DNA of 64,000 nt from the NCBI GenBank assembly GCA_036936605.1, contig JAUPFV010000001.1:72559910-72623909 (forward strand), read 5' to 3'. A model generated the notes under the pieces. It made no database searches and had not been told where the DNA came from. It saw only the letters and a list, made by a program, of their open reading frames with translations. Below, piece after piece: positions 37,743 to 49,550 of this stretch. Position numbers and translations under genes: made by a program. Position 1 is the stretch's first letter. Each line of letters starts with the position of its first letter. The stretch comes from Limnanthes douglasii subsp. nivea (lineage: Eukaryota > Streptophyta > Magnoliopsida > Brassicales > Limnanthaceae).

Positions 37743-38928
37743 ATGACAGTACTAGAAAACCCATCGCCTTCTAGCCAGACCGTGTGCGTCACCGGTGCCG
37801 CTGGTTTCATTGCCTCGTGGATCGTTAAGCTTCTCTTGCAAAAGGGTTACACTGTCAAAGGAACAGTGAGAAACCCAGGTTAGTCCAAAAACATATTCCA
37901 CCTTATATATTTTTATATGCTTTTGCTTCATTTTAATTTAATTTGCGTACTAATTATAATTATATTCTTTTTGGGTGCAGATGATTCAAAGAATTCTCAT
38001 CTGATGGAGCTTGAAGGAGCAAAAGAGAGATTAACTTTGTGTAGAGCTGATCTTCTTGACTATGACAGTCTTAAAGAAGCTATCAGTGGATGTGATGGTG
38101 TTTTCCATACTGCTTCTCCTGTCACCGATGATCCAGTGAGTACAATTCATTGCCTTAATTTTCATAACAAAACCTATTAGAATAGTATTAAGGTAATCTA
38201 AACTTGGTTTATGTGATTCTAATCTTAAGGAGCAAATGGTGGAGCCAGCCGTGAAAGGGACCAGCAACGTCATCTTAGCCGCTGCCGCAGCCAAAGTCAG
38301 GCGTGTGGTGTTCACATCTTCCATCGGTACCGTCTACATGAACCCTAACCGAAGCCCAGATGTTGTTGTGGACGAATCTTGCTGGAGCGATCTCGACTTT
38401 TGCAAAAACACCAAAAACTGGTACTGCTATGGAAAAACAGTCGCAGAACAGGTGGCCTGGGAGGTGGCCAAACAAAAAGGAGTAGATTTGGTGGTGGTGA
38501 ACCCGGTCCTGGTGCTAGGACCGTTGTTGCAGCCAACTGTTAATGCCAGCACTATTCACATCCTCAAGTACTTGACCGGGTCAGCCAAGACTTATGCCAA
38601 CTTGGTTCAGTCTTACGTGCACGTCAAGGATGCCGCGTTAGCCCACGTCCTCGTCTACGAGACCCCTTCGGCCTCTGGTCGATACATCTGTGCAGAAAGT
38701 GCATTGCACCGCGGCGAGCTCGTAGAAATATTAGCCAAGTTCTTTCCCGAGTACCCCATTCCGATGAGGTGCAAAGATGAGAAGAATCCAAGAGTGAAGT
38801 CGTACAAATACACAACTCAGAAGATAAGGGACCTTGGTATCGACTTCACACCTGTTAAACAATGCTTGTACGAAACTGTCAAGAGCTTGCAAGAAAAGGG
38901 TCACCTTCCTCTTCCACAAAGTCACTAG
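37743..38928 (+). CDS. CCR: Cinnamoyl-CoA reductase, three exons, 329 aa
   Basis: CCR reduces feruloyl-CoA and other hydroxycinnamoyl-CoAs to aldehydes with NADPH, the first committed step of monolignol synthesis, in the cytosol. Exons are 37743-37878, 37981-38135 and 38230-38928; both introns are GT-AG and the joins are in frame. It is an extended short-chain dehydrogenase: NADP loop TGAAGFIA (17-24), Arg43, catalytic Ser127/128, and the hallmark NWYCYGK (160-166) with Tyr162 and Lys166. His207, Lys210 and Arg258 match the triad reported for substrate CoA binding in true CCRs. Length is near the usual 330-340 aa and no lesion is seen. Most dicot CCR genes have four introns; only the first two are here, and the last 233 codons are one exon. 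The start is the first ATG after the TATA box and precedes the NADP fold directly. Confidence 0.95.
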
Positions 38929-39810
38929 AGATCGACTCACTTATTTAATTAACACTGATCTCACAGATAAGTCTGCCTATCGAACAAGTGGCTTATTTTT
39001 TATTTATTTGTTTACGCAATTTTTTTTATTGATGAAATATTTACATTGCAAAGAAGCAAATCTATTATTTTTTTAAATTACTTATCACGTAACTCATATA
39101 GTAAACAACCCGAAACTTCATTCTTTATAGGAACTCCAATCCAACATTGTTAAGATTGAAACTAATATACCAATCCAACATTGTTAAGATTGAAACTAAT
39201 ATAATGTATATAACCGTGAATTCGCCTCAATTAGCTAGAGGTCCTTTTGGGAGTAACTCACACATCAATTCTTTACTTTCGGCCTCTAACTTTCTATTTG
39301 TGTTTTGTAATTACCCTCTAAAAATTTAAAGATTATAAACACGAATTTGTTGTGTGATTAGCCTCTAGAAATTTAAGGGTTATAAACACTAATTTATTTT
39401 ATTACCAATGAGCAAAAAAAATGTAATCAGCCTTTATAAAAAATGATCATAACAACTACATGATTCTTGATCTCTTCTTAAACTGAGATTACCAACTATA
39501 GATATTTTTTCTGATAAATTAGGGTCAAACACTATTCCATGAAACACCTCGTATTGTCAGGCTGTAGCTTGATTGTTTAAGCTTGTGGGACACTTTTGAT
39601 ACCGTTTTGGTTAAATGGTTGAATTTTATTTTGTTCGCACGTCACAACAATACACGTTATCACTCATTTAACTACCATCTTGGCTATATCACAAAGTCCT
39701 GCTAAGTTTTTTTTTCTTATGATTGACTTTGCTTACATACATTCAGACGAGCAATAATAGTTTTTTCTTATGATTGACTTTTCTTACATACATTCATACG
39801 AACAATAGTA
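38929..39810. other. CCR 3' region
   Basis: Presumed 3'UTR and flank. The segment from 39019 (attgatgaaatatttacatt) through about 39555 is repeated, diverged, at 48018-48545. A 34-bp unit (ccaatccaacattgttaaga...) is tandemly doubled at about 39136-39203. Plus-strand frames at 38834-39076 and 39147-39329 have no support. Confidence 0.65.
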
Positions 39811-39955
39811 GTCAAATTCTGTGGTCTGTAAGATACATTTCGTGCACTCGCTAGCTTTTACCAACCCTTGGTTCATCCTTAGGGTTTTGATAGTTATATA
39901 TATACAAACAAATCTTTCATTTACTCTTCACTATTGTACTACCAATAAACATAAT
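39811..39955 (+). promoter_or_regulatory. Orphan relic of a CCR promoter and leader
   Basis: This segment aligns by eye with the functional CCR promoter and leader at about 37485-37653. Shared landmarks in order: gtcaaa-tctgt-gtctgtaa, cttttacca, ttggtt, cttagggttt, a TATA-like tatatatatacaaa, aatctttc, ctcttcacta and tactacca. The AC element is not preserved (ctagcttttacc instead of cacctaccttta). No CCR coding sequence follows; the copia relic block starts at 40271. It is best read as what is left of a lost tandem CCR copy. Confidence 0.75.
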
Positions 39956-40811
39956 TCTAACCAGCACGATTACGTTGAATAAACAATAAATTTCATACAT
40001 CTCATGGGTTTTAGAGTTAAAAGGTTAAAAGATCTTCTAAATAAAGAATTTACACAATGAAATAAGGTTATACCCAAATGTCGTCTTCTTCTTTTGGTTT
40101 TTTTCGTTCTTTTACTTTTGATTCACTATATTTTTTTGTTCCTGATTCGTTATTTTTTTGTTCTAAAATGAAAAAGTCATATGAAGATTTGAATATTTTC
40201 CGTGGTGAGCTTCCAATCAGCACCAATGGCAGAATCTTTTAAGTTACTGACGTGAATGGATTATCTTTTTCTCCCCTTTATATAAGATTTGCAGCTATGG
40301 TTTTAACTTGATTCTATATGCAACACAGTTTCGTAATTTTGGTGTCTTGATCAAAGATGCTAACTTTAATTATATTTCTTTTACAAATTAGTCCATAAAC
40401 TTAATAGTTTAAACTTAAGTGTCAATTTTTAGATTCAATCTTTTACATAATCTACATTTGACTTAGTATCTCCATAATTAACTCCATAGATGGTTTTCAT
40501 CTATTAGTCCAGTTCCTATATATATATGAATACTTATTAATTGAATTGTCTTCCACAATATTCAATGCATCAATAAACAATCAATTAAATAGATCAATTA
40601 TAGCGTGTAGCATAAGAACAATATGAAATGTATATCACAAATATTTATATTTAACTAGTCCTAGCTTAAGTGGATATATACTTAATAAATAAAATAAGTC
40701 AATAAAACTTAATTGAGCGCACTCATTATATATGTTTGCGATCAAACTTAAATCTATACAATCAAATAACAAATATATCTTGGGACCTATTATAAACTTT
40801 CACTGAAATCA

Positions 40812-42572
40812 ATGACCTTCTAAACAAATAAAAGTCGTCTTAATATTGTGTTCATGAAAAATCGTAGGCTGTGATGCTTTGGTAAGAGGACCTGTCACCA
40901 TGGAGTTTGTCATGATGTGCTCTATACTGATTGGATGACTTTATACTCTCTTTTTTAGAAACAAGAACTTGATCTCTATATGTTTAGATTTAAACAAGCT
41001 CTTGTTAATGTTTGAATATTGAATACAGAATTGTTATCACAATATAACATCATGGGATTATTAATCACTTTGAAAACACGTGGATACAATTTTGTAACAC
41101 GATGCATCTTTGATGGCCTTAGAAAATATAACTAATTCAGTTATTATAATGAAGTATGCAACTAATATATGATTTATTCTTTGTAATGATATTTCACCTC
41201 TACCTAATACGAATATACTACCCGTAGTGTCGCTATGTGTGTACATGCAACCAATAAAATATAATTTAGAATACCAGATGATTTTTATATCCCTTATACA
41301 ACAAATACTCTCGTGAATAAATTTTGCAACTATAATGTGTAGTTGAATACCTCAAAGCATGTAATAAGTTATGCTGGTATAATAAGGATACAACTAGTAT
41401 TTTTTTTTATAATTTTCAATATTATTGCCTAATATGATTTTATATCCCTTATACAACAAATACTCTCGTGAATAAATTTTGAGGCTATAATGTGTAGTTG
41501 AATACCTCAAAGCATGTAATAAGTTATGCTGGTATAATAAAGATACAACTAGTATTTTTTTTATACAATTTTTAATATTATAGCCTAATATGATTTTATA
41601 TCCCTTATACAACAAATACTCTCGTGAATAAATTTTGCAACTATAATGTGTAGTTGAATACCTCAAAGCATGTAATAAGTTATGCTGGTATAATAAGGAT
41701 ACAACTAGTTTTTTTTTTATAATTTTCAATATGATTGCACCTCATAAAAATATGTTGTCCATAGTGCTTCTAAATGTGTCAGTACACTTACCAAAATTTA
41801 AATCGAAATACTCAATGATCTCTAGATTATCTGAGTTTATTTATGTCAACATGCGCTTTTGTTTTATTGTAGATACCAGAGAAATATTTTAACTGATTTC
41901 CAATGGGCCATGACTGGATTACTAACATAACGCACAATAATCTAACAACAAAGATAATGTCCGTACTTGTAAAAACTTGAGCATACATCAAAATCTTAAC
42001 TGTTGAAGCATAATAACTATTGACGATGACTTAGTTGTCTAATTTTGAAATAGGTTCATTCAAGGCTTGATATTAGTCCTTTTGTAACGTTGTAACATAT
42101 CGTATATACATGTATTTTGTTACAATCCCATGATTCCATGGGAATTATTCTGGTGAAGTTACATTCCTAATATGAACGTCGCATCATCTAGTTCTTTCGT
42201 ATCGAATTTATTTGATCAAAATATCTTGGTATTTTTGTAATAATTCATTATCGTTCATAACCAGCAGTATGTCATCAACATACATTAACAAAAATATAAA
42301 CTTACCTTTACTAAACTTAAGATACACACAATCTTCAACCGATTTCATCTTTAAAAAATAAGATTATTACCTCAAGGAGCTTATGGTACCATATCTAGAA
42401 GTCTGTTTGAGACCATATATGAATTTTTTTAAATTTTCATACCATCGAGTTTAAATCACGAATTAAAAAATTCTTACGCTACACCATATAGATTGTCTCA
42501 TCAATATTACAATTGAGAAACATAATCTTAACATCCATTTGATGAAGATCTATATCAAAGTGCAAATAATAT
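40812..42572 (-). pseudogene. Ty1-copia RT/RNase H relic (copy B)
   Basis: Same blocks as copy A, with the YVDDILL block at about 42265-42285 and the RNase H piece SDTTGSIFVLGRGEISLQ at 41177-41246. All the major lesions are shared with copy A, so it was dead before duplication. Confidence 0.85.
41282..41735 (+). repeat. About 155-bp minisatellite, three units (copy B)
   Basis: Three units as in copy A, differing by a few substitutions (for example attattgcc for atgattccc near 41420). Confidence 0.93.
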
Positions 42573-44526
42573 CATGATTATCATAAACAAGTCATTTATT
42601 GAAACTGAAGAGAAGGTTCTAAAGTCAATCCCTTAATGCATAAAATGATATTTTTCCAAAATTCGTACTTTATGTCTCTCCACATTACTCTTGCAATCGC
42701 ATTTGGTTTTGTAAATTAAGTTACAACCAATCAACTTATTTCTTTCAGGTAATGGTGCAATCTTTCTACCTTATTATCTTGTATTAACTATAAAAATCAG
42801 AACTCTTAATGGCTTCACAAAATCATGACGGTCTATTTATTATAACAACATATGAATCTTCATGTCTTCAAGATATAGTACACAATCTTAAGATATAACA
42901 TTTTTATTTTCTCTAGTGGAACTCATTAATTATACTTTGTTAATGGTACAGTTTAGTCTTCATGAAAAATGTTATATTGTTCTCCGTGTGTAATATTAAT
43001 ACCATTTTGAGTAAATTCATGTTCTAATATGACTATATAAATTGATACATCAGTATCTTGGTTAGAACCCTCAAATTAAACTTATGTTTTATTTTGAGTA
43101 TCTTTATGGTCTAACGGTAGTGAAATGATTGGAAGTGTAACCTAATCTTTATACATTAGTATTTTTATTAGATATTTCGTGAATCCATATAAAATCTACA
43201 TTTCTAAATTAACATGTGTTCCTAAATTCTTTCCTCAAAATTAAACATCATCAAAGAGTATTGTTGTTTCTGTCTAAAACATAATTTTGGTGGAAGGATC
43301 ATAAAACTTATAGCCTATTGAATTTTATCAATGTCTAAAGAAATAACATCTAACCATCTTAATATGTAATTTAGTGTAATTTGGCCTATAATGATTTGCT
43401 TTAGATGAACATATTTAAAGATACGTATGCTTTAAGTTAGGCGTACGCCTAGTCCAAAGTTCATGTGGGATCTTAATGGTTGCTTTTGTGGAAACTTTAT
43501 TGAGAATATATATTTTATACATTATTTATTTTATTCTTGTGTTCATAAGTTAAGATCTCAAGTGAAGTCTTATGCTTTTAAAGATCTTTGAAGGGTAAAT
43601 TTATTCATTTTTACCTTGTCTTCGTGGTCTCTCTCAAGTTGCAACTAGTTTACCTTAAACTTTTAAGAGTTATACATTAGACGGGGTCACTGACATACCT
43701 TGATTAGGGGGAATTTTCTACCTTGATCGTCGTAGGATAAGCATTCATACAGGTCATCACATTGATTGGACCATCGTAGGCTTGACTACCTCCATATTGT
43801 GCACCAAACGTTGCCCTAATCGGTTGATTTTTAACTTTCTTCGTGACTATATGGGTATCTTGCTCATAGATAATTATGGTACGGACAACGGTTGACTAAC
43901 TCAAGAGTTGAACTCGTCTTGTATTTCTCATTATGACTTTTGGAATAGTCATTGTGTTAGTTTGAGTAGGACGGATCCCATGATTTTACCTTTAAATTCC
44001 CAATCTTATTATCAAACATTGGTATATTAAAACTCGAATTCTTGAAAAGTGAAAGATTTTCTCATAGATGATACCAAATTTGATAAGACTCTTCTTTCTC
44101 CAATATAAATCCAATATAATGAAAGATAATCGAGAAATAAAACAATAATGAGTAAAATAGTTTTTCTCTATAAAATACGATCAAACTAAGCACTTGGAAT
44201 TCCATTCTTATTTATGTTGTTTATATGAGATCTTCTCTCTTTATATTTATCCTTTATTCATTACACGTTTGAACGTGTGGTCGTACCCTAAAGTTTTGTC
44301 ACATTCTCTAATAAATATGGAAATACAATTCTTAGTTACATATAATGTAATTGCATGTGTCCTCCCATTAAAATTATTTAAATGCCCTTCTCATATGGTC
44401 AACTAGTATACTCATATCCTTTTTCTAATGGCTTCTTTGCAGCTTTCACCTCATGTTATTGACTAGTATCATTATGTACTTCATCTAATGTCTTTTTTGC
44501 GGCCCTCTTATTGTATCATGTATGAC
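42573..44526. other. Unassigned AT-rich DNA (copy B counterpart of 2301-4253)
   Basis: Colinear with copy A; the same palindrome recurs at about 43438-43451. No gene recognised. Confidence 0.6.
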
Positions 44527-45038
44527 CTACGTCTTGTATTTTGAGTATGAGTTCATGAAGGACATGAACTCGTTATCTGAAGTAGTGTCTACCAATTGAT
44601 CGATATGAGACTGAGGAAAAACTTCCTTCAGACATGGTTTATTAAGGTCGGTAAAATCTATGCACATTCTCCATTGTCCAGGCTTAGTTTTTATTAGTAT
44701 GCAGTTGACCACCCAAGTTGGTATCTTGTTTCCTAATGTGTCCAAGTTTTAGAAACTTTTCTACCTCCATAATAATGGCCTCGAACTTCTCAGGAGAAAA
44801 AAATCCTTTGTTTTTTATGAACCAGTCTCAGCCTCTTATCGATTGATAACTCGGGACAGCTGATAGTCGAACTAACCCCTGAAACATTATCAGCAATCCA
44901 TACAAAAATATTCAAGTTCTTCCTTAGTAATTCTAGCAATCTACATTTGAAAATAAGATCTATTTGATTCCCGATGTAAATTATATGTCCACCTGCTAAT
45001 GTTTCATCAACTACTTCACTCGAAGGTTTGCCATATTT
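44527..45038 (-). pseudogene. Gypsy RT relic (copy B), interrupted
   Basis: Counterpart of 4254-4789. The RT blocks at 44745-44527 are identical to copy A. The pre-RT reading frame is broken at 45038 by the inserted copia gag fragment; the last few codons resume at 45772-45795. Confidence 0.85.
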
Positions 45039-45765
45039 GACTTTTCTCTTTGGTTATCAATTTCGTTTTCAAATTTTTATTTAACTTCAAACATATAATT
45101 TCAGGTTATATGTTACCATTGATGAGAAATCTAAAGAGAATATTGACACCAAAGTGCTTTCCCATGCTCATAGTACTCTAATATTGAGTTTGGTGATGAG
45201 GTACTTTAAGAGGTGTCTGAAAATTCTTCGGCCATGTGACTTTAGACTAGGTTGAAGGCCATTTATACGAGAAATTATTTAGTAAACATATTTTATTTCA
45301 AAAAAATAGTTGTATATGATGATAATGTATGTTGGTAAGAAGATCAAAACACACTTGGTTGATTTCAATATAATCATTTTTATTTCAATGTAGTGGGAGT
45401 CAATGTTTCATATGATAATCAATCAGTTATCGTTTTGAGTTCTTTAATGAAAGTGTATAAGCACTTTACTAATTACATGTTATATGACAAAAAGTCTCTT
45501 ACGATATCTGAAGTAAAGAGTGTTATAAATTCAAAATATCGGCTTAATAATGACTAAGATTGTTTAAAACTGAGTGTAAGAGGAAACTCTGGAATAAGAT
45601 ATTCAAAGAAGAAGAGAGAAAACTCTTATTCCAAATCTATGGACTTCATTAGTGGTTTTAAGGTGAAATATTTGTTGTATTAAGAGAAAATACGACAAGT
45701 AGTCTACCAAGTAGTATGTTGTATTAATCAGAGAAAAAAATATACTTTTTTGTATAATTGTCATG
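45039..45765 (+). mobile_element. Inserted copia gag fragment, 727 bp, only in copy B
   Basis: Absent from copy A, where the flanking gypsy frame is continuous. It is flanked by 6-bp direct repeats atattt (45033-45038 and 45766-45771), as expected of a target-site duplication. Plus-strand translation gives copia Gag (UBN2-like) blocks: DEKSKENIDTKVLSHAHSTL near 45121-45180 and LSSLMKVYKHFTNYMLYDKK, SLTISEVKSVINSKYRLNND near 45438-45558, then a basic KKKRENSYSKS stretch. Stops and frameshifts interrupt it. It carries no LTR and no pol, so how it was inserted is unclear. Confidence 0.75.
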
Positions 45766-45795
45766 ATATTTATATTGTTTACCAAGCGGTTTCAC

Positions 45796-47555
45796 TTTCC
45801 CACTAATTACATGATTCCCTTAATCTTGTTTGTGGACCATAATTTATTGTAATGGCCCTATAATTATGGCCATTACTCTAGTCATAGTTCGTTTGGCCAT
45901 ATTGGGTCAAGTACTCTTTAAATGGAGTTGCCTTCCTTTATGACTCTTTTAATAATAGAAATTGACGATTGGGCTCATTAGGTATCAGCGATTATGCGTT
46001 TTTCTTGGACGAGCCTTGCTCTGCCAACTATTCCTTCACGCGTGGCCTCTGCTCCTTCACATGTGGTCTCTACTCGGTAAGGTATCTGCTCCTTCATGCA
46101 TGGATTCTGCTCGGTGAAACCTCTGCTCCTTCACGCGTAGCCTCTTCTCGGTGAGGCCTCCGCTCACTTGTTTTTCATAAGATAATCTCGACGTCTTTGG
46201 GTTGTACCTCTGCATGGTTGCTAGCGATGATCTTGCCCGATGGGTTGTCAGTTATCTTGGTAGGACGTTGATACCCCTCGGTTTGACTTTTGTCACTTGA
46301 TATCGAGTATTGCATTGGCGTATTGCTTATATGTCACCTCAGTTTTACCAAAAGACACCTTCGATTTAATCTTGTTTGTGTCTCTACATTACTTCTATTT
46401 GCTCGGAATTTATTTGATCTACTAGTTGACAAAGACATCATCATCACGGATCCTCTCTAGTCCACAGATTATATGTTGTAAATGTATAATCGATAAAATA
46501 ACAGGTTATAATGTAGAACAGATGGTAAAATTGTTGATTCACTCATTTGTAATGTGGGCCTTGTGTTGTATTATTTTTTACAATGGAGTGATTGTTTTCC
46601 AACAGTAGTGTGGCATGTGGTGTTTACATGGCGACACATGTGAGATACCGATTTTGACACGTAAACTCGTTTTGATATAATATGGCGCTAAATTTTTGAT
46701 GAAACGTGCTAGCTAATTAATTTCAATGACAAGTGTCGTCTTATCACGCGTGTAATGGAGAGTTGATTTGAATCAAAATGTTTTGTATAATTTTTTGTAG
46801 TCTTTTTTGTTTGGAAAATAAATTATTATGGAAAATAATATTACTCTAAGACCCCATAGTTTTTAGCCATTGTTAACTTGTCGTAGTCGCCGCATGTAAG
46901 AATGTATGTTTGTATCCTAACTTCATTTAAATCCTTTATGACCTATTGTAATCGCATCGTGTTGGGAATACCTTAGCCTGGTGTGGATACATTTACCCTA
47001 GCATGTTCGTGATTTCAATGTGGCATATAGAGATACATGGTATATATACTTCGATGAAGATGCATATGCTTGTGTATTATGTCATGTTGAAATATATCCT
47101 TACAAGGTCGAGCTCAGTATGGCTAATTGCGTAGCATGAGTAAGCCATGCCCTTAGTTAGTTCGCGACGCAGTCGTTTCGATCAATTGTGTGACCCTAAA
47201 AGGGCTTGATACTTGATCAGTTTGCTTATTAATACTAGTACAAGGTATAAGCTCAGTCTGGTCCTTAAATAGCCCATAGGCGTGGCCAATTAGCCCATTC
47301 GTATTATTCGACTAAGATGGTATGGCCTCATTATGGCCCATTGTGTAACCCGTAGGCGTGGTCATTCACGGTCGTAATTTTAAAGATAGAGAAAAATAAT
47401 AGACAAACACATGAGTTGGCGGAAGCGATAAAAATATATTAAAGTAAAACATAAGTTTGGTGTCTCGTTAAAAAACCCTCACGTGCCATCAACGGGGAAA
47501 AGAGCGCATCTACAAATTATAGAGCATAGAGATATAATTTCAAGTGACTTATATT
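45796..47555. other. Non-coding gypsy remainder (copy B)
   Basis: Counterpart of 4790-6549; no gene. Differs from copy A by roughly one substitution in 150-200 bases by eye. Confidence 0.45.
46028..46169 (+). repeat. Short tandem repeat, about 37 bp (copy B)
   Basis: Counterpart of 5022-5163 with the same module order. Confidence 0.8.
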
Positions 47556-48017
47556 CTATGGTTGTTTCAGGGTGTGGCCTTCCGCATCGGCGAGGTGGTT
47601 TGCACCGTTGTGTCCCTTGGAGATGATGGTGTAAGGTCCCTCCCAGTTTGGGCCTAATTTGGCAATAGGTTTATCTCTTGATCCTTAAAAAATATTTTTC
47701 ATAACAGTGTCCCATACTTGTAGACTCCGGAGCTTAAAGCGGGAATCAAAACGGCCCCTCATTAGGCTTAGGTAGTACTATGCTCGCACACGTGCTTGAT
47801 CACGATGCTCGTCTATGAGTTCCACATTAACTGCTCGGTCGATGTCATTAGTGGCCTCAGCATAGTTGGCCAGCCGATGAATTGGGATAATAACCTCTGC
47901 TGGGACAACGACCTCGATATATAGATGAGAATAAAAGGGGTTTCTCATGTCGTAGTCTGTGGGGTAGTAGGGTAAGTCCATATGCCCTCAGTCAGTTTTT
48001 CTGGTCATTTTCCCTTG
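47556..48017 (-). pseudogene. Gypsy integrase C-terminal tail (copy B), longer than in copy A
   Basis: Minus strand. It extends about 180 bp further upstream than copy A, adding DLPYYPTDYDMRNPFYSHLY and VVVPAEVIIPIHRLANYAEA before the shared AVNVELIDEHRDQARVRA segment. At 48017/48018 it abuts CCR 3'-flank sequence, so the integrase is truncated exactly there. Confidence 0.85.
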
Positions 48018-49550
48018 GCAATTTTTTTATTGATGAAATATTTACATTGCAAAGAAGCAAATCTATTATTTTTTTAAATTACTTATCTTGTAACTCATAT
48101 AGTAAATAATGCGAACTTCATCCTTTGTACCAATTCCAATCCTACATTGTTAAGATTGGAACTAATATAATATATATAAACGTGAATTCGCTCCAATTAA
48201 CTTGAGGCCTTTTCATAGTAACTCGAAGAGTAAACTCGTGTGAACCTTACGGTTCAAAGCAGACATTATCTTGCTAGTTACTTACGAATTAACAAGAGGA
48301 CAATTAGCCTCTAGAAGATGTTGATCTCTTAAATTGAGATTATCAACTATATATATAGATACCTTTTCTAACAATTTCATGAAAACAACATCTATCTATG
48401 GATAAATTAAGGTCACAAATGTTGATCTCTTAAATTGAGATTATCAACTATATATATAAATGCCTTTTCTAACAATTTCATGAAAACAACATCTATCTAT
48501 GGATAAATTAAGGTCAAACACAAGTACGTGAAACACCTCGTACTATCTATATATAAATTCGTTATATTCTTTGTTTCAAAATGAGCATCTCAAATGAAGA
48601 TTTGAATACTCTCAGCATGACATGAGCTTCTATTCACCAGCAATGGTAGAATCTTTATATTACACACGTGAATGGATTATTCTTTATTTTCATTTTATAT
48701 AAGATTTGCAGTTATGGCTTTAATTTAAGTCTAATCGTAATACCGTTTTTAATTTTGTTGCGTTGACCTTTACTATATTTTAAAATTTTAAGTGTTAATA
48801 TTTGGATTCAATCACTCACACACTTATTATATATATATTTGCAATCAAAATAAAATGTATGCAATCAAATATATTTCGGGACCTATTACAAACTTTCACA
48901 GAAATCAATGACATTCTAAACAAATAAAACTCATCTTAATGGTGTGCTCTTGATAAATTGTAGGCAACGATGCTTTGGTAAGATGATATGCTACCATGGG
49001 GTTTGTCATGATGTGTTTCAACTGAGTGGACGACTCTATACGTTTTTTTAAGAGACGAGAACTTGATCTCTATATGTATAGACTTAAATAAGCTCTTGTT
49101 ATTGTTTAAATATTGAACTACGAAATTGTTATCACAATATAACATCATGTTTGATGTCTTAAAACATGTAGTCCTGTGATAAAATTTTATAACACAAAGC
49201 ATGTTTGATGTCTTAAAACATGCAACCAATTCAGCTACTACAATTAAGGATGCAACTAGTGTTTGATTTATTCTTTTCTATGATATTTCACCTTCACCTA
49301 ATATGAATATGCTACCCATAGTGTTGTTATGTGTGTCCACACAACCACTAAATTATAAGTTCTAATACCTAATAATTTCCAGATTACCAATTTCCTATAC
49401 ATCAGAAGCGTAAGGAACCTTTTTCATTTCCTACATCTCAAGTTTTTTCTATTAATATTGACTAAGACTTAATTAGTCTATTTTTGCAATAGGAGTATTT
49501 AAGGGTTGCTATCAATCATTCTGTAACGTTGTAACACACTTTCTATATAT
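48018..49550 (+). repeat. Diverged copy of the CCR 3' flank and adjoining copia relic
   Basis: Aligns with 39019-39555 (attgatgaaatatttacattgc onward), then with 40130-40340, then with the copia relic (48850-49550 against about 40720-42110). The copia RNase H block YCDNNFVVQYLNNNKSLFKS is at 49150-49090 on the minus strand. Divergence is far higher than between copies A and B, so this is an older duplicate. It lacks the CCR coding sequence, the orphan promoter and the 155-bp minisatellite. It is missing from copy A through a deletion. Confidence 0.82.
48318..48519 (+). repeat. 101-bp tandem duplication
   Basis: Two near-identical units starting at 48318 and 48419 (atgttgatctcttaaattga ...). 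Only one unit is present in the paralogous sequence near 39460. Confidence 0.9.

Noticed and set aside
38031..38940. Several minus-strand frames across CCR exon 3
   Set aside because: The plus-strand CCR frame with conserved catalytic motifs explains the coding signal.
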